From positions 62,001 through 126,000 of the forward strand of contig NZ_BCYP01000010.1 in the NCBI RefSeq assembly GCF_001598255.1: DNA of 64,000 nucleotides. Direction: 5' to 3'. Position numbers and translations under genes: made by a program. The notes under the pieces were generated by a model, which did no database searches, had not been told where the DNA came from, and was given only the letters and a program-made list of their open reading frames with translations. Origin of the DNA: Mitsuaria chitosanitabida ATCC BAA-476 = NBRC 102408. Its GTDB lineage: Bacteria; Pseudomonadota; Gammaproteobacteria; Burkholderiales; Burkholderiaceae_C. Positions 18,422-27,020 of this stretch are shown here, piece after piece. The stretch's first letter is position 1; each line of letters starts with the position of its first letter.

Positions 18422-19916
18422 CCTGCGCAACCGCGTGCTGGCGGTGCTCGCGGTCAGCATGGCGCTGAGCGCGCTGCTGGTGGGCGCGGCCGCGAGCCTG
18501 CTGTGGGATCCGTTCTCCCGCTGGGTGCTGCGCACGCAGATCGAGGACAACGGCGTCGCGCTGGTCGGGCTGCTGCGCTTCGACGCGCAAGGGCGTCCCA
18601 CCGGCTTCGACGCCCGCAAGATCGAACCGTGGGTGTTCGACAGCTTCCGGTCCGAGGTGATGCTGCGGGTCTCGGACGCGCAAGGGCAGGTCATCTTCTC
18701 GACCGATGGCCAGACGGGCCTGCTGACCCGCGACGGGGCGCGCTTCGAGCCCCGCCGGCAGGCCTTCAGCTTCGTGCGCGACGGCGTGGCGATGCATGGC
18801 ACGACCATCCCCTTCCAGCGCGACGGTCGTCAGCTGTATGGGCAGTTCGCCGTCACCGACCGGGTGGTGCTGCTGATGCGCACCTCGATCGGATTCGATG
18901 TGCTGCGGCAGGGGACGCTGGCGCTGGGCGGAACCTTCGTGCTGGTCTTCCTGGTGATCCTGCACCATGCGCTGTGGCGGGCGCTGAAGCCGGTGCGCCA
19001 GGCCTCCAGCGCGGCCCGGCGGATCGCGCCGCGCACGCTCGGCGAGCGCCTGTCCGTCGCCGACCAGCCGCGCGAGCTGCGCCCGCTGGTCGAGGCCTTC
19101 AACGCCGCGCTGGACCGCCTGCAGCGGGGCTTCCAGACGCAGCAGGACTTTCTCTCGAACGCCGCGCACGAGCTCAAGACGCCGCTGGCGCTGATCCGCG
19201 CGCAGGTCGAGCTGACCGAGCCGGGCATCTGGCGCGAGCAGGTGCTGGAGGACGTCGACCGCGTGGCTCGGCAGGTGCAGCAGCTCCTGCTGCTGGCCGA
19301 GGCCAGCGAGCCGCAGAACTACCGCATCGAGGCCATCGACCCCGGTCCCGCGGTGCGCGAGGTCTTCGACTTCATGGAGCGCGTGGCGACGCGGCGCGGC
19401 GTCACCTTGGGCTTGCGGCTGGACCCGGCGCTGTGCCTGTGGCGGGCCGACCGCGGCGCGCTGTTCACGCTGCTGAAGAACCTGGTCGAGAACGCGATCC
19501 AGCACAGCCCGCCGGGAGGCGTCGTCACGCTCGCGGCCGGGCCGGCGGGGTTCTCGGTGTCGGATCAGGGGCGGGGCGTGGACCCGCGGGACCTGCCGCG
19601 CATCTTCGAGCGCTTCTGGCGCGGCGCCGACCGGCGCGAGCAGGGCGCCGGGCTGGGGCTGGCGATCTGCACGGAGATCGCCGCGGCGCATGGCTGGCGC
19701 TTGAGCGCGCAGGGGCGGTCGCCGGGATTGGCGGTGAGATGCGGCATGACGGCCGAGGCCGAGGCGCCGGACGATCGCGACGACGAGGACAAGGACGAGG
19801 CCGGTGGCCCGCCGCCGTCACCGCGCGCGCCGATGCCGATGACCGAGCCCCCGTTCCTGTCGCGGCGCTCGAACCCGGCGGCCTACTCGCGCGCGATGCT
19901 GCGGGCGCTGTTCTGA
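18393..19916 (+). CDS. Sensor histidine kinase
   Basis: 507 aa inner-membrane kinase partnered with the preceding regulator. First membrane helix at about residues 14-36, a periplasmic domain of about 130 residues, second helix at about 172-192 (LALGGTFVLVFLVILHHALW), then HAMP-like linker, HisKA (NAAHELKTPLALI) and HATPase (NLVENAIQHSP, SDQGRGVDP, GAGLGLAI). The C-terminal 60 residues after the ATPase are acidic and Pro-rich and look dispensable. The last 34 bp overlap a gene on the opposite strand. Confidence 0.92.
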   Translation: MAYKIRWPNSLRNRVLAVLAVSMALSALLVGAAASLLWDPFSRWVLRTQIEDNGVALVGLLRFDAQGRPTGFDARKIEPWVFDSFRSEVMLRVSDAQGQVIFSTDGQTGLLTRDGARFEPRRQAFSFVRDGVAMHGTTIPFQRDGRQLYGQFAVTDRVVLLMRTSIGFDVLRQGTLALGGTFVLVFLVILHHALWRALKPVRQASSAARRIAPRTLGERLSVADQPRELRPLVEAFNAALDRLQRGFQTQQDFLSNAAHELKTPLALIRAQVELTEPGIWREQVLEDVDRVARQVQQLLLLAEASEPQNYRIEAIDPGPAVREVFDFMERVATRRGVTLGLRLDPALCLWRADRGALFTLLKNLVENAIQHSPPGGVVTLAAGPAGFSVSDQGRGVDPRDLPRIFERFWRGADRREQGAGLGLAICTEIAAAHGWRLSAQGRSPGLAVRCGMTAEAEAPDDRDDEDKDEAGGPPPSPRAPMPMTEPPFLSRRSNPAAYSRAMLRALF

Positions 19917-20368
19917 TCGTCGATCCCGCGCATCGGGAGACGCCCGGCGTCCGATGCCGAGGGCTGGGCGGCGATCGCCGCCTGGGCGCGGGCCAGGGCG
20001 CGCTGGCGCTCGAGGTCCTTGAGCTCCGGCGGGACCGTCAGCGTGGCCCCCCGCGGCGACGCGTAGAGGATCAGCGGATTCTCGCGAGCCGGGTCCGAGA
20101 CCTCGGCGACGCGTTGGCGGAGCCGTTCGCGCTCGGTGACCAGGGCCTGATATCGGCGGTAGGCCTCGGCACGGTCCTCGGCGGACACGTGGGGCGCGGT
20201 CAGGCGCTCATTCAGCCGCTGGACCTCGGCGTCGATCTCGACGATGCGCTCGCGCAGCGGCTGCACGGCGACGATCGCCGGCTGGAAGGCCGAGACCGTG
20301 CCCACCCCGAGCAACAGCATCAGCGGCAGCGCGAGGGCGGTGGCGTGGCGAGACAGGCGTCGGGTCAT
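19883..20368 (-). CDS. Exported coiled-coil protein of unknown function
   Basis: 161 aa from ATG 20368 (MTRRLSRHAT). A signal peptide is evident (ALALPLMLLLGVGTVSAF, residues 9-26). Residues 35-85 form a charged helix with heptad character (RERIVEIDAEVQRLNERL; RRYQALVTERERLRQRVAEV), then a short hydrophobic segment and a Gln/Ala-rich tail. I do not recognise the family. Probably periplasmic. The 3' end overlaps the kinase gene by 34 bp antisense. Confidence 0.65.
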   Translation of the reverse strand: MTRRLSRHATALALPLMLLLGVGTVSAFQPAIVAVQPLRERIVEIDAEVQRLNERLTAPHVSAEDRAEAYRRYQALVTERERLRQRVAEVSDPARENPLILYASPRGATLTVPPELKDLERQRALARAQAAIAAQPSASDAGRLPMRGIDDQNSARSIARE

Positions 20369-20494
20369 GTCGAGGACGTCGAGTGCGGATCGGCGCATCT
20401 TACGGGGCTCGCGGACTCGGAGAGGACTCGGAGCGGGCCCGGTGCGAGCTCGGCGCGAGCTCAGTGAGCACTCGGTGAGCGTCCCGGCGCGGGG

Positions 20495-21061
20495 TCAGGC
20501 CTTGACGGCCTTGGTCTTCTTCGGCGGATTGAGCGCGGCGGCGGCCCTGAAGAGCGCCTTCAGCGCCTGCTCGTTGATGGCCTCGCCTTCGCGGATGTCG
20601 ATCGCGCGGCGCGCGTTGCCTTCCAGGCTGGCGTTGAACAGCCCGGCCGGATCCTCGACCTTCGCGCCCTTGGGGAAGGTCAGCTTCACGGCCTGCTTGT
20701 AGACCTCGCCGGTGCAGAGATGGCCGTTGTGAGCCCACACGGGCACGGCCCACTTCCATTCCTCGACGACGTCGGGGAGGGCCTCGTGCATCAGCGCGCG
20801 GACCTTGGCCAGCACCTTCCCGCGCCAGTCGCCCAGTTCCTCGATGCGGGCATCGATCAGCGAGGACGCGGCATCGCCGGTCGGCGCCGGCGCGGCCTTG
20901 GCCGACGGTCGCGGTGTCGCCTTGGCCGCGGGCTTCGCGGGCGCCTTGGCCAGCGCTGTCGCGGCGGGCTTCGCGGTGGACGTCGTCGCTGTCTTGGCCG
21001 CTGTCTTGGTCACGGTCTTGGCGGCGCGCGGCGCGGGGGACTTGGCTGCTGGCATCGGCAT
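20495..21061 (-). CDS. DUF1801 domain protein with Lys/Ala/Pro-rich N-terminal tail
   Basis: 188 aa. Residues 1-62 are a low-complexity AAK/TAK/PAK tail like a histone H1-type domain. Residues 65-180 are a DUF1801 (YdhG-like) domain: LMHEALPDVVEEWKWAVPVW, VKLTFPKGAKVEDPAGLFNASLEGN, RRAIDIREGEAINEQALKAL. The function of DUF1801 is unknown. The basic tail suggests nucleic-acid or acidic-polymer contact (inference). Start choice: 21061 (MPMPAAK) or 21055, both just before the tail. A second Lys-rich patch (PPKKTKAVKA) ends the protein. Confidence 0.8.
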   Translation of the reverse strand: MPMPAAKSPAPRAAKTVTKTAAKTATTSTAKPAATALAKAPAKPAAKATPRPSAKAAPAPTGDAASSLIDARIEELGDWRGKVLAKVRALMHEALPDVVEEWKWAVPVWAHNGHLCTGEVYKQAVKLTFPKGAKVEDPAGLFNASLEGNARRAIDIREGEAINEQALKALFRAAAALNPPKKTKAVKA

Positions 21062-21118
21062 CGGATCGCGAAGTGGGCGAGCGCCGCATGTTGCCAGCAC
21101 CGCCCTCGGTGAGCCAGT

Positions 21119-21150
21119 CCGGCTTTCCCCGAGCGGTCGGGGAAAGCCGG
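21119..21150 (-). terminator. Long perfect hairpin after the VOC gene
   Basis: CCGGCTTTCCCCG (21119-21131) and CGGGGAAAGCCGG (21138-21150), a 13-bp perfect stem with a 6-nt loop, 8 bp beyond the stop of the minus-strand VOC gene. No T run follows, but stem strength and position fit a terminator. Confidence 0.6.
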
Positions 21151-21157
21151 CGCGTCA

Positions 21158-21634
21158 TCAGCCCTGCTGGCTCGCGAAGGTCGCCTTGTACGGCGCCTGC
21201 GCGTCCTCGCGGGTGTTGACTTCCAGCATCACGTCGCCGGGCAGCCAGCAGAAGAAGCGCGAGCCGCGCACGTGCTCGATCAGCGGGGTCTGCATCGGCA
21301 CCTGGTCCGCGACCATGGCCGCGTACAGCTGCTCGAGCTCGGCCCGCGTGGCCAGCTCGACGCCGATGTGGAAGTTGCCGGGCCAGGCGACGTCACGGTC
21401 GCGCGCGTCCTCGATGACGATGTCCCAGCCGTCCTTCTTCACCACGCAGCTGGTGCCGAAGGGCAGGGTCTTCGCGTCGAGGTAGTGCTCGAAGAAGGCG
21501 ACGGTGCCCGGCACGTCGTGCGTGGGCAGACTCATGTGGTTGAGCGTGGTGCGGGGGAAGCCGGAGGACGTGGTCGCGGACGCGCGGGCCAGGTCGGTGG
21601 ACGGGATCGCTTGAGCAGAGGGGTTCGTGGTCAT
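21158..21634 (-). CDS. VOC family protein
   Basis: 158 aa. Core fold visible from residue 30: TTLNHMSLPTHDVPGTVAFFEHYLDAK, then FHIGVELATRAELEQLYAAM and GDVMLEVNTRE. His at NHMSL, His at NFHIGVE and Glu in VMLEVNT are in the usual metal-ligand positions, so this copy may bind a divalent metal. Residues 1-28 are a Ser/Ala-rich extension; the ATG at 21634 was preferred to an upstream one at 21676. The substrate is unknown. Confidence 0.82.
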   Translation of the reverse strand: MTTNPSAQAIPSTDLARASATTSSGFPRTTLNHMSLPTHDVPGTVAFFEHYLDAKTLPFGTSCVVKKDGWDIVIEDARDRDVAWPGNFHIGVELATRAELEQLYAAMVADQVPMQTPLIEHVRGSRFFCWLPGDVMLEVNTREDAQAPYKATFASQQG

Positions 21635-22198
21635 GGTGAAGGTCGATGTCGGTCGCCGCGCGGCCTCGTGGGCCATCGCGCGGACGTGAGGGGATGAACC
21701 CCGACGCGACGGACGCGCGCGGACAGGCGGGCGCGATCCGGGTCGTCGGAGCGGGAATGCGAGGAAGTGGGGAGTCGTCGTCCCGGACGGGCGGGGCCCG
21801 TGGGGAGCCCGGCGTTCGCAGCCGGTTCGGGCGGGGTGCCCGGTGGGGGATCAGCATCGTCGAACCTCGCGCGCGAGCCGGCTGGCACGCACGAGGGCGA
21901 TCCAGATCGGCAGGTTGGCGCGTTGGTTGACGTTGAACGCTTACGGCATCCGGCGGGCGCGAGGGTCGATGACATCGACGTCGTGGGCTGCCGGAGCGGG
22001 CGCGATATTAGGGGCGAGTCCCCGCGCGGGTCAAGTGACGAATGGGATGGGCCCACGCGCCATGCGGCGATGTCGCGGCGCGGCCATCGTTGCCGCCATG
22101 AAAAAGGGCCGCCCTCGCGGACGGCCCTCGGGGCACGGTGTCGCGGCCGCCGCGCCGGCTCGAGCGACGCGGCGACGCGGGGCCGGCGGGTCCGACGA
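21635..22198. other. 564-bp intergenic region
   Basis: Between the VOC start and the TonB-receptor stop. I see a rho-independent terminator at its right end (22101-22128) and no convincing gene. Open frames here are antisense-type G/C artefacts without ribosome-binding sites. The part near 21640-21700 should hold the VOC promoter. Confidence 0.5.
22101..22128 (-). terminator. Rho-independent terminator of the TonB receptor gene
   Basis: On the minus strand AGGGCCG and CGGCCCT form a 7-bp stem with a 10-nt loop, ending in a T5 run (22101-22105 on plus is AAAAA). It lies 71 bp past the receptor stop. Confidence 0.8.
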
Positions 22199-24943
22199 TC
22201 AGAACTCGTAGGACGCGTTGACCGACAGGAAGCGGCCGTAGGCGTTGGCGACGCTGCCGGTCACGCCCACCTCCGTCTCGTTCGGATCCAGCGGCGGGCG
22301 GGAGTCGGCCAGGTTGCGCACGGTCGCGCTCAGGCGCATGCCCTTGAAGCCCTTGTAGCTGACCGAGAAGTCCAGCGTGCGCCAGGCCTTCATGCGGCAC
22401 AGGTCGGCGTAGCCGCCGCTGACCAGCGTCGAGTCGCAGCTCGCGCCCGCGTCGAAGCTCTGGAAGCCGCTCTGGTAGTTGCCCGTCAGCGTGGCGGACC
22501 ACGACGCGCGCGACCAGTTGATGCTGGCCGCCGCCTTGCTGCGCGGCACCTTGTAGTAGCCCAGCGTCTCCACGGTGGGCTGACCGGCCTCGGTCTGCTG
22601 CTTGCGCATCAGCATGCGGGTGCCGCGCAGGCCCAGCTTGACCATGCCGTACTCGCCCAGCGCGAGGCGTTGCGACAGGTCGTAGTCCACGCCGGAGGTG
22701 CGCGTCATCGCCAGGTTCAGGTAGGGGCGGCGGACCTGGAAGACCTGGCCCAGCGTGCCGTCGGTCGTGGGCAGGCGCAGCACCATGCCGGGGAACTCGG
22801 ACTCGCGGTTCAGGATCTCCTGCGCGCTCAGGCGGTCCACCTCGCCGCGGCGCTCGATGTACCAGCCGTCGACGATGATCTCCGACGACTTGGACGGCGC
22901 GAACAGCACGCCCAGCGTGTACGAGTCCGACTTCTCCGGCTTCAGGTCCGGGTTGGCCAGCGACACCGTCGACAGGCTCAGCGAGCAGTTGTTGTTGGTC
23001 GAGTCCACCACCGGGCACAGACGCGGATCGCGGTAGCCCGAGCTGAACGAGAACACCGAGGACTTGCTGATCTGCGACAGCGAGGGGGCGCGGAAGCCGT
23101 TGGCCCAGCTGCCGCGCAGCGCGATGGCGCTGGTGAGCTGGTACTTGGCGCCGACCTTGGCGGTCACCGCGTTGCCGAAGTCCGTGTAGTGCTCGGCGCG
23201 CAGGGCCGTCTGCGTCTCCAGACCCTTGATGAAGGGCGCCTGCACCTCGGCGTAGGCGGCGGCCACGTTGCGCGAGCCGCTGGCCTCGCCGATGCCGCGG
23301 CCGATGATGTCGCCGGCCGCGGTGCGCGGGTCGGCGCCGACCTCGAAGCTCTCATGGCGGAACTCGCCGCCCACGCCCAGCATCGCGGCGCCGCCGGCGA
23401 GCTGACCGATCTCGCGCGAACCGCGCAGGTCGGCCGAGCTGGTCTGCGCCTTGCCCCAGTCGTGCAGGTCGGGCGACATGAGGGCCAGGGTCTCGGCGCT
23501 GTTGACACCGCCGAAGACGTAGCTGCCGTTGTTGACCACCTGGTTCAGGCCGGACAGGCTCAGACGGCCGTGCAGGTCCTTGGTGTTGCGCTGGAAGTGG
23601 TGCAGCAGGCCGCCGTCGATGTCCCAGCCGTTCCACTCGGTGGAGCCGCTCACGACCATGCGCACGTTGTCCGCCTCGGTGCTGTAGCCGTAGGGGATGT
23701 CGGCGAAGCGGTAGCGCAGGCCCAGCACCGTGGGCTTGGTGTAGGTCGTCGTGCCGCCGCTGCTGTTGGGCAGCTTGACCGGGTTGCTGGCGCTGGCCAG
23801 GCGGGTCGGGTTCTGCGGGTGGTTGGCGGGCAGCGCCAGGCCCATGTACTGCACCGTGTTGCCTTGCGAGTCGCCCCAGGTGGTCAGCGATTCGGAGCGG
23901 CTGGTGGGCGAGTCGGTGTACTCGTTCTTCACCCGCGAGGCCATGATCTCCGCCGACAGCGTGGTCACCGCGTTCACGCGCAGCGCGCCGCGCGCGAAGA
24001 CCGAGCCGCGCTTCTGCTCGCCCACGTAGGAGGCGTACTGGTTGGAGTCCCACAGGCAGCGCGGCGTGCTCACCGTGGACGAGTAGGGCGCCTGCGTCGC
24101 GCAGTCGCTGGACAGCATGCCGCGGAAGCTGCCGCTCAGGCCGTTGTTGTAGGTGTAGAGGTTGCCCGGGTAGGACGAGGTGGAGCTGGGCACCAGGCGG
24201 TTGTAGAGCTTGGTGAGGATGTCGCTGCGGACCAGGTCGGGCGCCTCCTTGATGCCCACGCCGTCGCGCAGATAGACCTCGGCGCCGAGCATGACGTTGT
24301 AGCCGTCGTCGGCGATGTTGCCGAAGCCGACCATCCCGTTGACGGTCTGGTTCTTGAACAGGCCGTCGAAGCGCTGCTTGGCGTTGACCTCGATCAGGCG
24401 GCCCTGGTAGTCGTTGCGCAGGATCACGTTGACCACGCCGGCCAGCGCGTCGGAGCCGTACAGCGAGGACGCGCCGGACTTCAGGATCTCCACGCGCTCG
24501 ACCGCCGACATGGGGATCGAGTTGATGTTGAACACCGTCGACTGGCCGCTGTTGGGGTCGACCACGCCGGCCGGCGCGATGCGGCGGCCGTTGATCAGCA
24601 CCAGCGTCGCCGCCGAGCCCATGCCGCGCATCGAGATCGACGCGGTGCCCGCGGCGAAGCCGTTGCCCGAGCCCAGGTCGTCCAGGCCGCCGGCGCCGGT
24701 GGAGGGATCCATGCGCAGCAGCTCGTCCAGCGAGGTGGCGCCGGAGCGCAGGATGTCCTCGCGCTTGAGGATGGTCACCGGGGCGGGCGTCTCGGCGTCC
24801 AGCCGCTTGATCATGGTGCCGGTGACCTCGACCTTCTCGAGCTTGTGGTCGGGCGTGGCCGGGGTCGAGGGCGCGGTCTGCGCCGCGGCCGGCAGGGTGG
24901 CCGCCAGGCAGGCGAGGGCGACGAGGGAGAGACGGGTCTTCAT
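22199..24943 (-). CDS. TonB-dependent outer-membrane receptor
   Basis: 914 aa. Signal peptide at residues 1-22 (LVALACLAATLPAAAQ), TonB-box region KLEKVEVTGTMIKR, plug domain (PVTILKREDILRSGAT; SISMRGMGSAATLVLINGRR) and a long beta-barrel ending in NASYEF. The plug wording is that of the large receptors for carbohydrates or peptides rather than classic siderophore receptors. No adjacent transporter reveals the substrate; the class A acid phosphatase gene upstream on the same strand may be functionally linked. The ATG at 24943 is supported by a GGAGG-like site and the signal peptide. Confidence 0.92.
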   Translation of the reverse strand: MKTRLSLVALACLAATLPAAAQTAPSTPATPDHKLEKVEVTGTMIKRLDAETPAPVTILKREDILRSGATSLDELLRMDPSTGAGGLDDLGSGNGFAAGTASISMRGMGSAATLVLINGRRIAPAGVVDPNSGQSTVFNINSIPMSAVERVEILKSGASSLYGSDALAGVVNVILRNDYQGRLIEVNAKQRFDGLFKNQTVNGMVGFGNIADDGYNVMLGAEVYLRDGVGIKEAPDLVRSDILTKLYNRLVPSSTSSYPGNLYTYNNGLSGSFRGMLSSDCATQAPYSSTVSTPRCLWDSNQYASYVGEQKRGSVFARGALRVNAVTTLSAEIMASRVKNEYTDSPTSRSESLTTWGDSQGNTVQYMGLALPANHPQNPTRLASASNPVKLPNSSGGTTTYTKPTVLGLRYRFADIPYGYSTEADNVRMVVSGSTEWNGWDIDGGLLHHFQRNTKDLHGRLSLSGLNQVVNNGSYVFGGVNSAETLALMSPDLHDWGKAQTSSADLRGSREIGQLAGGAAMLGVGGEFRHESFEVGADPRTAAGDIIGRGIGEASGSRNVAAAYAEVQAPFIKGLETQTALRAEHYTDFGNAVTAKVGAKYQLTSAIALRGSWANGFRAPSLSQISKSSVFSFSSGYRDPRLCPVVDSTNNNCSLSLSTVSLANPDLKPEKSDSYTLGVLFAPSKSSEIIVDGWYIERRGEVDRLSAQEILNRESEFPGMVLRLPTTDGTLGQVFQVRRPYLNLAMTRTSGVDYDLSQRLALGEYGMVKLGLRGTRMLMRKQQTEAGQPTVETLGYYKVPRSKAAASINWSRASWSATLTGNYQSGFQSFDAGASCDSTLVSGGYADLCRMKAWRTLDFSVSYKGFKGMRLSATVRNLADSRPPLDPNETEVGVTGSVANAYGRFLSVNASYEF

Positions 24944-25145
24944 GGTGGGAGGCCTATCGGTGAGAGGAAGGAAAGGAACGGAGGGACCGGACGGCCACAG
25001 CGGAGCGCGGCGCCCCGGGGCGGGGCGTCGTGGGCAAGCTCGGCGGTGGGGAGGTTCAGACGCCCGGGATGGGCGAAGCCGGCCGGGCGGCACGGGGCCG
25101 CGTCGGCAAGGGCGAGGGGGACCGCGCGAGGCGGTCGGGATCAGC

Positions 25146-25931
25146 TCAGCGCGCGGCGGCCAGTTCGGCGCGGGCGCGCTGGAGGTCGCGCTGGAACTCG
25201 GGGTTCAGGTCCAGCTGGGACACCACGGCGGTCGCGAGCTGTCGACCCGCTTCCACGTCGCTGGGGAAGTGCATGCCGCAGATCAGGCGGCTCTCGGCGT
25301 AGTCGCGGGCCCGGGCCAGCAGGGCCGGGGCCTTGTCGGGCGCGACGCGAGCCAGCACCAGGGCGGTGGTCCAGCCGTAGGTCGAGTGGCCCGAAGGGTA
25401 GGAGGTGCGCTGCTGCGCGTCCGGATCGGGCTTGGACGTGCCGGTGCGGCCGCAGACGTGCTCCAGGGTCAGGCGTTGATAGGGGCGCAGCCGACGGTAG
25501 AGGGTCTTGGCCGCGAAGGCCGGCTGGCCGGCCTGCCGCACCGAACGGTTCAGCAGGTCGATCAGCGCCGGGAATCGGTCGCGGCGCAGCTCGACGCCCA
25601 GCACGGGCGCGAAGCGGTCGTAGAGGAACTCGCCGTCGGTCTCGGCCATGGCGCGGCGCTCGGCGTCGACCTGCTGGCGCGCCAGCACGGCGGCGACGTC
25701 GTCGCGGTCGGCCTGCGTGCCTTCCTCGGGCGGCGGCGGCAGCGTCGTCGCATGCAGCGGCGTGACGTCCACATAAGGCTTCACGTTCTTGTGGCTGACC
25801 GCGGGCGTCTCCCACTCGGGCGAGGCGGCACGCGCCACCTCGGCGCCGAGCGACAGCAGCGTCGCCAGCAGGAACAGCGCCTGGGCGCCACGCTTGGAAC
25901 GGGGGGAGGGTTCGTTCTGCATGGTTGGCAT
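25146..25931 (-). CDS. Class A non-specific acid phosphatase (PAP2 superfamily)
   Basis: 261 aa periplasmic enzyme. Signal peptide at residues 15-36 (AQALFLLATLLSLGAEVARA). The three PAP2 motifs are complete: K-x6-RP in KTLYRRLRPYQR, PSGH in SYPSGHSTYGW, and SRx5HxxxD in SRLICGMHFPSD. It hydrolyses phosphomonoesters at acid pH. A second ATG three codons in (25922) is equally good. It reads toward the TonB receptor gene, 202 bp away. The upstream gap is unusually A/T-rich (about 25938-25970), which fits a strong promoter. Confidence 0.9.
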   Translation of the reverse strand: MPTMQNEPSPRSKRGAQALFLLATLLSLGAEVARAASPEWETPAVSHKNVKPYVDVTPLHATTLPPPPEEGTQADRDDVAAVLARQQVDAERRAMAETDGEFLYDRFAPVLGVELRRDRFPALIDLLNRSVRQAGQPAFAAKTLYRRLRPYQRLTLEHVCGRTGTSKPDPDAQQRTSYPSGHSTYGWTTALVLARVAPDKAPALLARARDYAESRLICGMHFPSDVEAGRQLATAVVSQLDLNPEFQRDLQRARAELAAAR

Positions 25932-26082
25932 TGTCTGTTTGTGTAAAAAAATCGCAAATCAATACTTACCCGCATCGCGTCGCACAACGGATGAGGGACA
26001 GTGTGTCGGTCTGATGCATGATCCGGCCCGCCATTCGCACGGCAAGACCGCAGATCGCCTCGCGCCCGGGACCGAGACCACC

Positions 26083-26955
26083 ATGAGTGCCAACACACAA
26101 GAGCAATCCCTTCACATCGCCACGCTGCTGATGCGGCCGCTGATCCGGCTGCTGGTGCGCGAGGGCGTCGGCCTGGCCGAACTGGTCGAGCTGTCCAAGC
26201 GCGTCTACATCGAGCAGGCCGCGGCGCAACTCGAGGACGAGGGCCGGCGCATCACCGATGCGGCGCTGAGCACGCTGACCGGCGTGCATCGCAAGGACGT
26301 CAAGCGCATCGGCGCGGAGGCGCCGCTGGCGCAGACCGAGCGCCGTCGCAAGAGCCTGCTGGACGCGGTGATGTCGCTGTGGAGCGGCGATGCGCGCTTC
26401 ATCGACGAGCGCGGCGCGCCGCGCGCGCTGGAGCGCCGCAGCACCACGCGCGAGGCCGGGGCCGAGACCTTCGAGGACCTCATCGAGGAAGTCACCAAGG
26501 GCGTCCCGCCCAAGGCCCTGCTGGACGCGTGGCTGCAGCAGGGCGCGGTGGCCCTCGACGACGCGGGCCGCGTGCGCTGGGCCCAGCCCGAGCGCGCCGC
26601 CGGCGAGGAGCTGCAGAGTCTGACGCGCAGCGCGCGCATCGCGGCGGACCGCATGCAGGCGGCGTGGGAGAAGCAGTCGGGCGGCGAGGCCGGGCACTTC
26701 CTGTTCTCGGTGCGCGGCGAGGGGCTGCTGGACGACGACGTCGAGCGCCTGCACGCCCTGGTGCGGCGCTGGGGCCGGCGCTTCAGCGACCGGCTCAACC
26801 GCGAGGTGACGCTGGCCCAGGCGCGCGGCCGCAGGACCGGCGGGGCGCAGCGCTACAGCTTCGGCTTGCAGAGCTATGCGGAGCCGGTGCGGCTGGAGGC
26901 CTGGCAGCTCGACGAGACCGCCTCGCCGCGACAGGCCGTGGCGGCGCAGAACTGA
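26083..26955 (+). CDS. DUF6502 family protein
   Basis: 290 aa. The N-terminus (LLMRPLIRLLVREGVGLAELVELSKRVYIEQA) and the following HTH-like segment (ITDAALSTLTGVHRKDVKRI) match the proteobacterial DUF6502 family, which looks like a winged-helix DNA-binding protein. Residues 130-200 and the C-terminus are helical. The role is unknown. The ATG at 26083 (MSANTQEQ) follows an unused open region. It diverges from the phosphatase and is followed after 65 bp by the peptidase gene. Confidence 0.8.
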   Translation: MSANTQEQSLHIATLLMRPLIRLLVREGVGLAELVELSKRVYIEQAAAQLEDEGRRITDAALSTLTGVHRKDVKRIGAEAPLAQTERRRKSLLDAVMSLWSGDARFIDERGAPRALERRSTTREAGAETFEDLIEEVTKGVPPKALLDAWLQQGAVALDDAGRVRWAQPERAAGEELQSLTRSARIAADRMQAAWEKQSGGEAGHFLFSVRGEGLLDDDVERLHALVRRWGRRFSDRLNREVTLAQARGRRTGGAQRYSFGLQSYAEPVRLEAWQLDETASPRQAVAAQN

Positions 26956-27020
26956 GGCGGCCCGTGCCGCGCGGACGCGGCCGGGCCGGTGCGATGGACG
27001 ACGACTTCATTCCCAGAACG

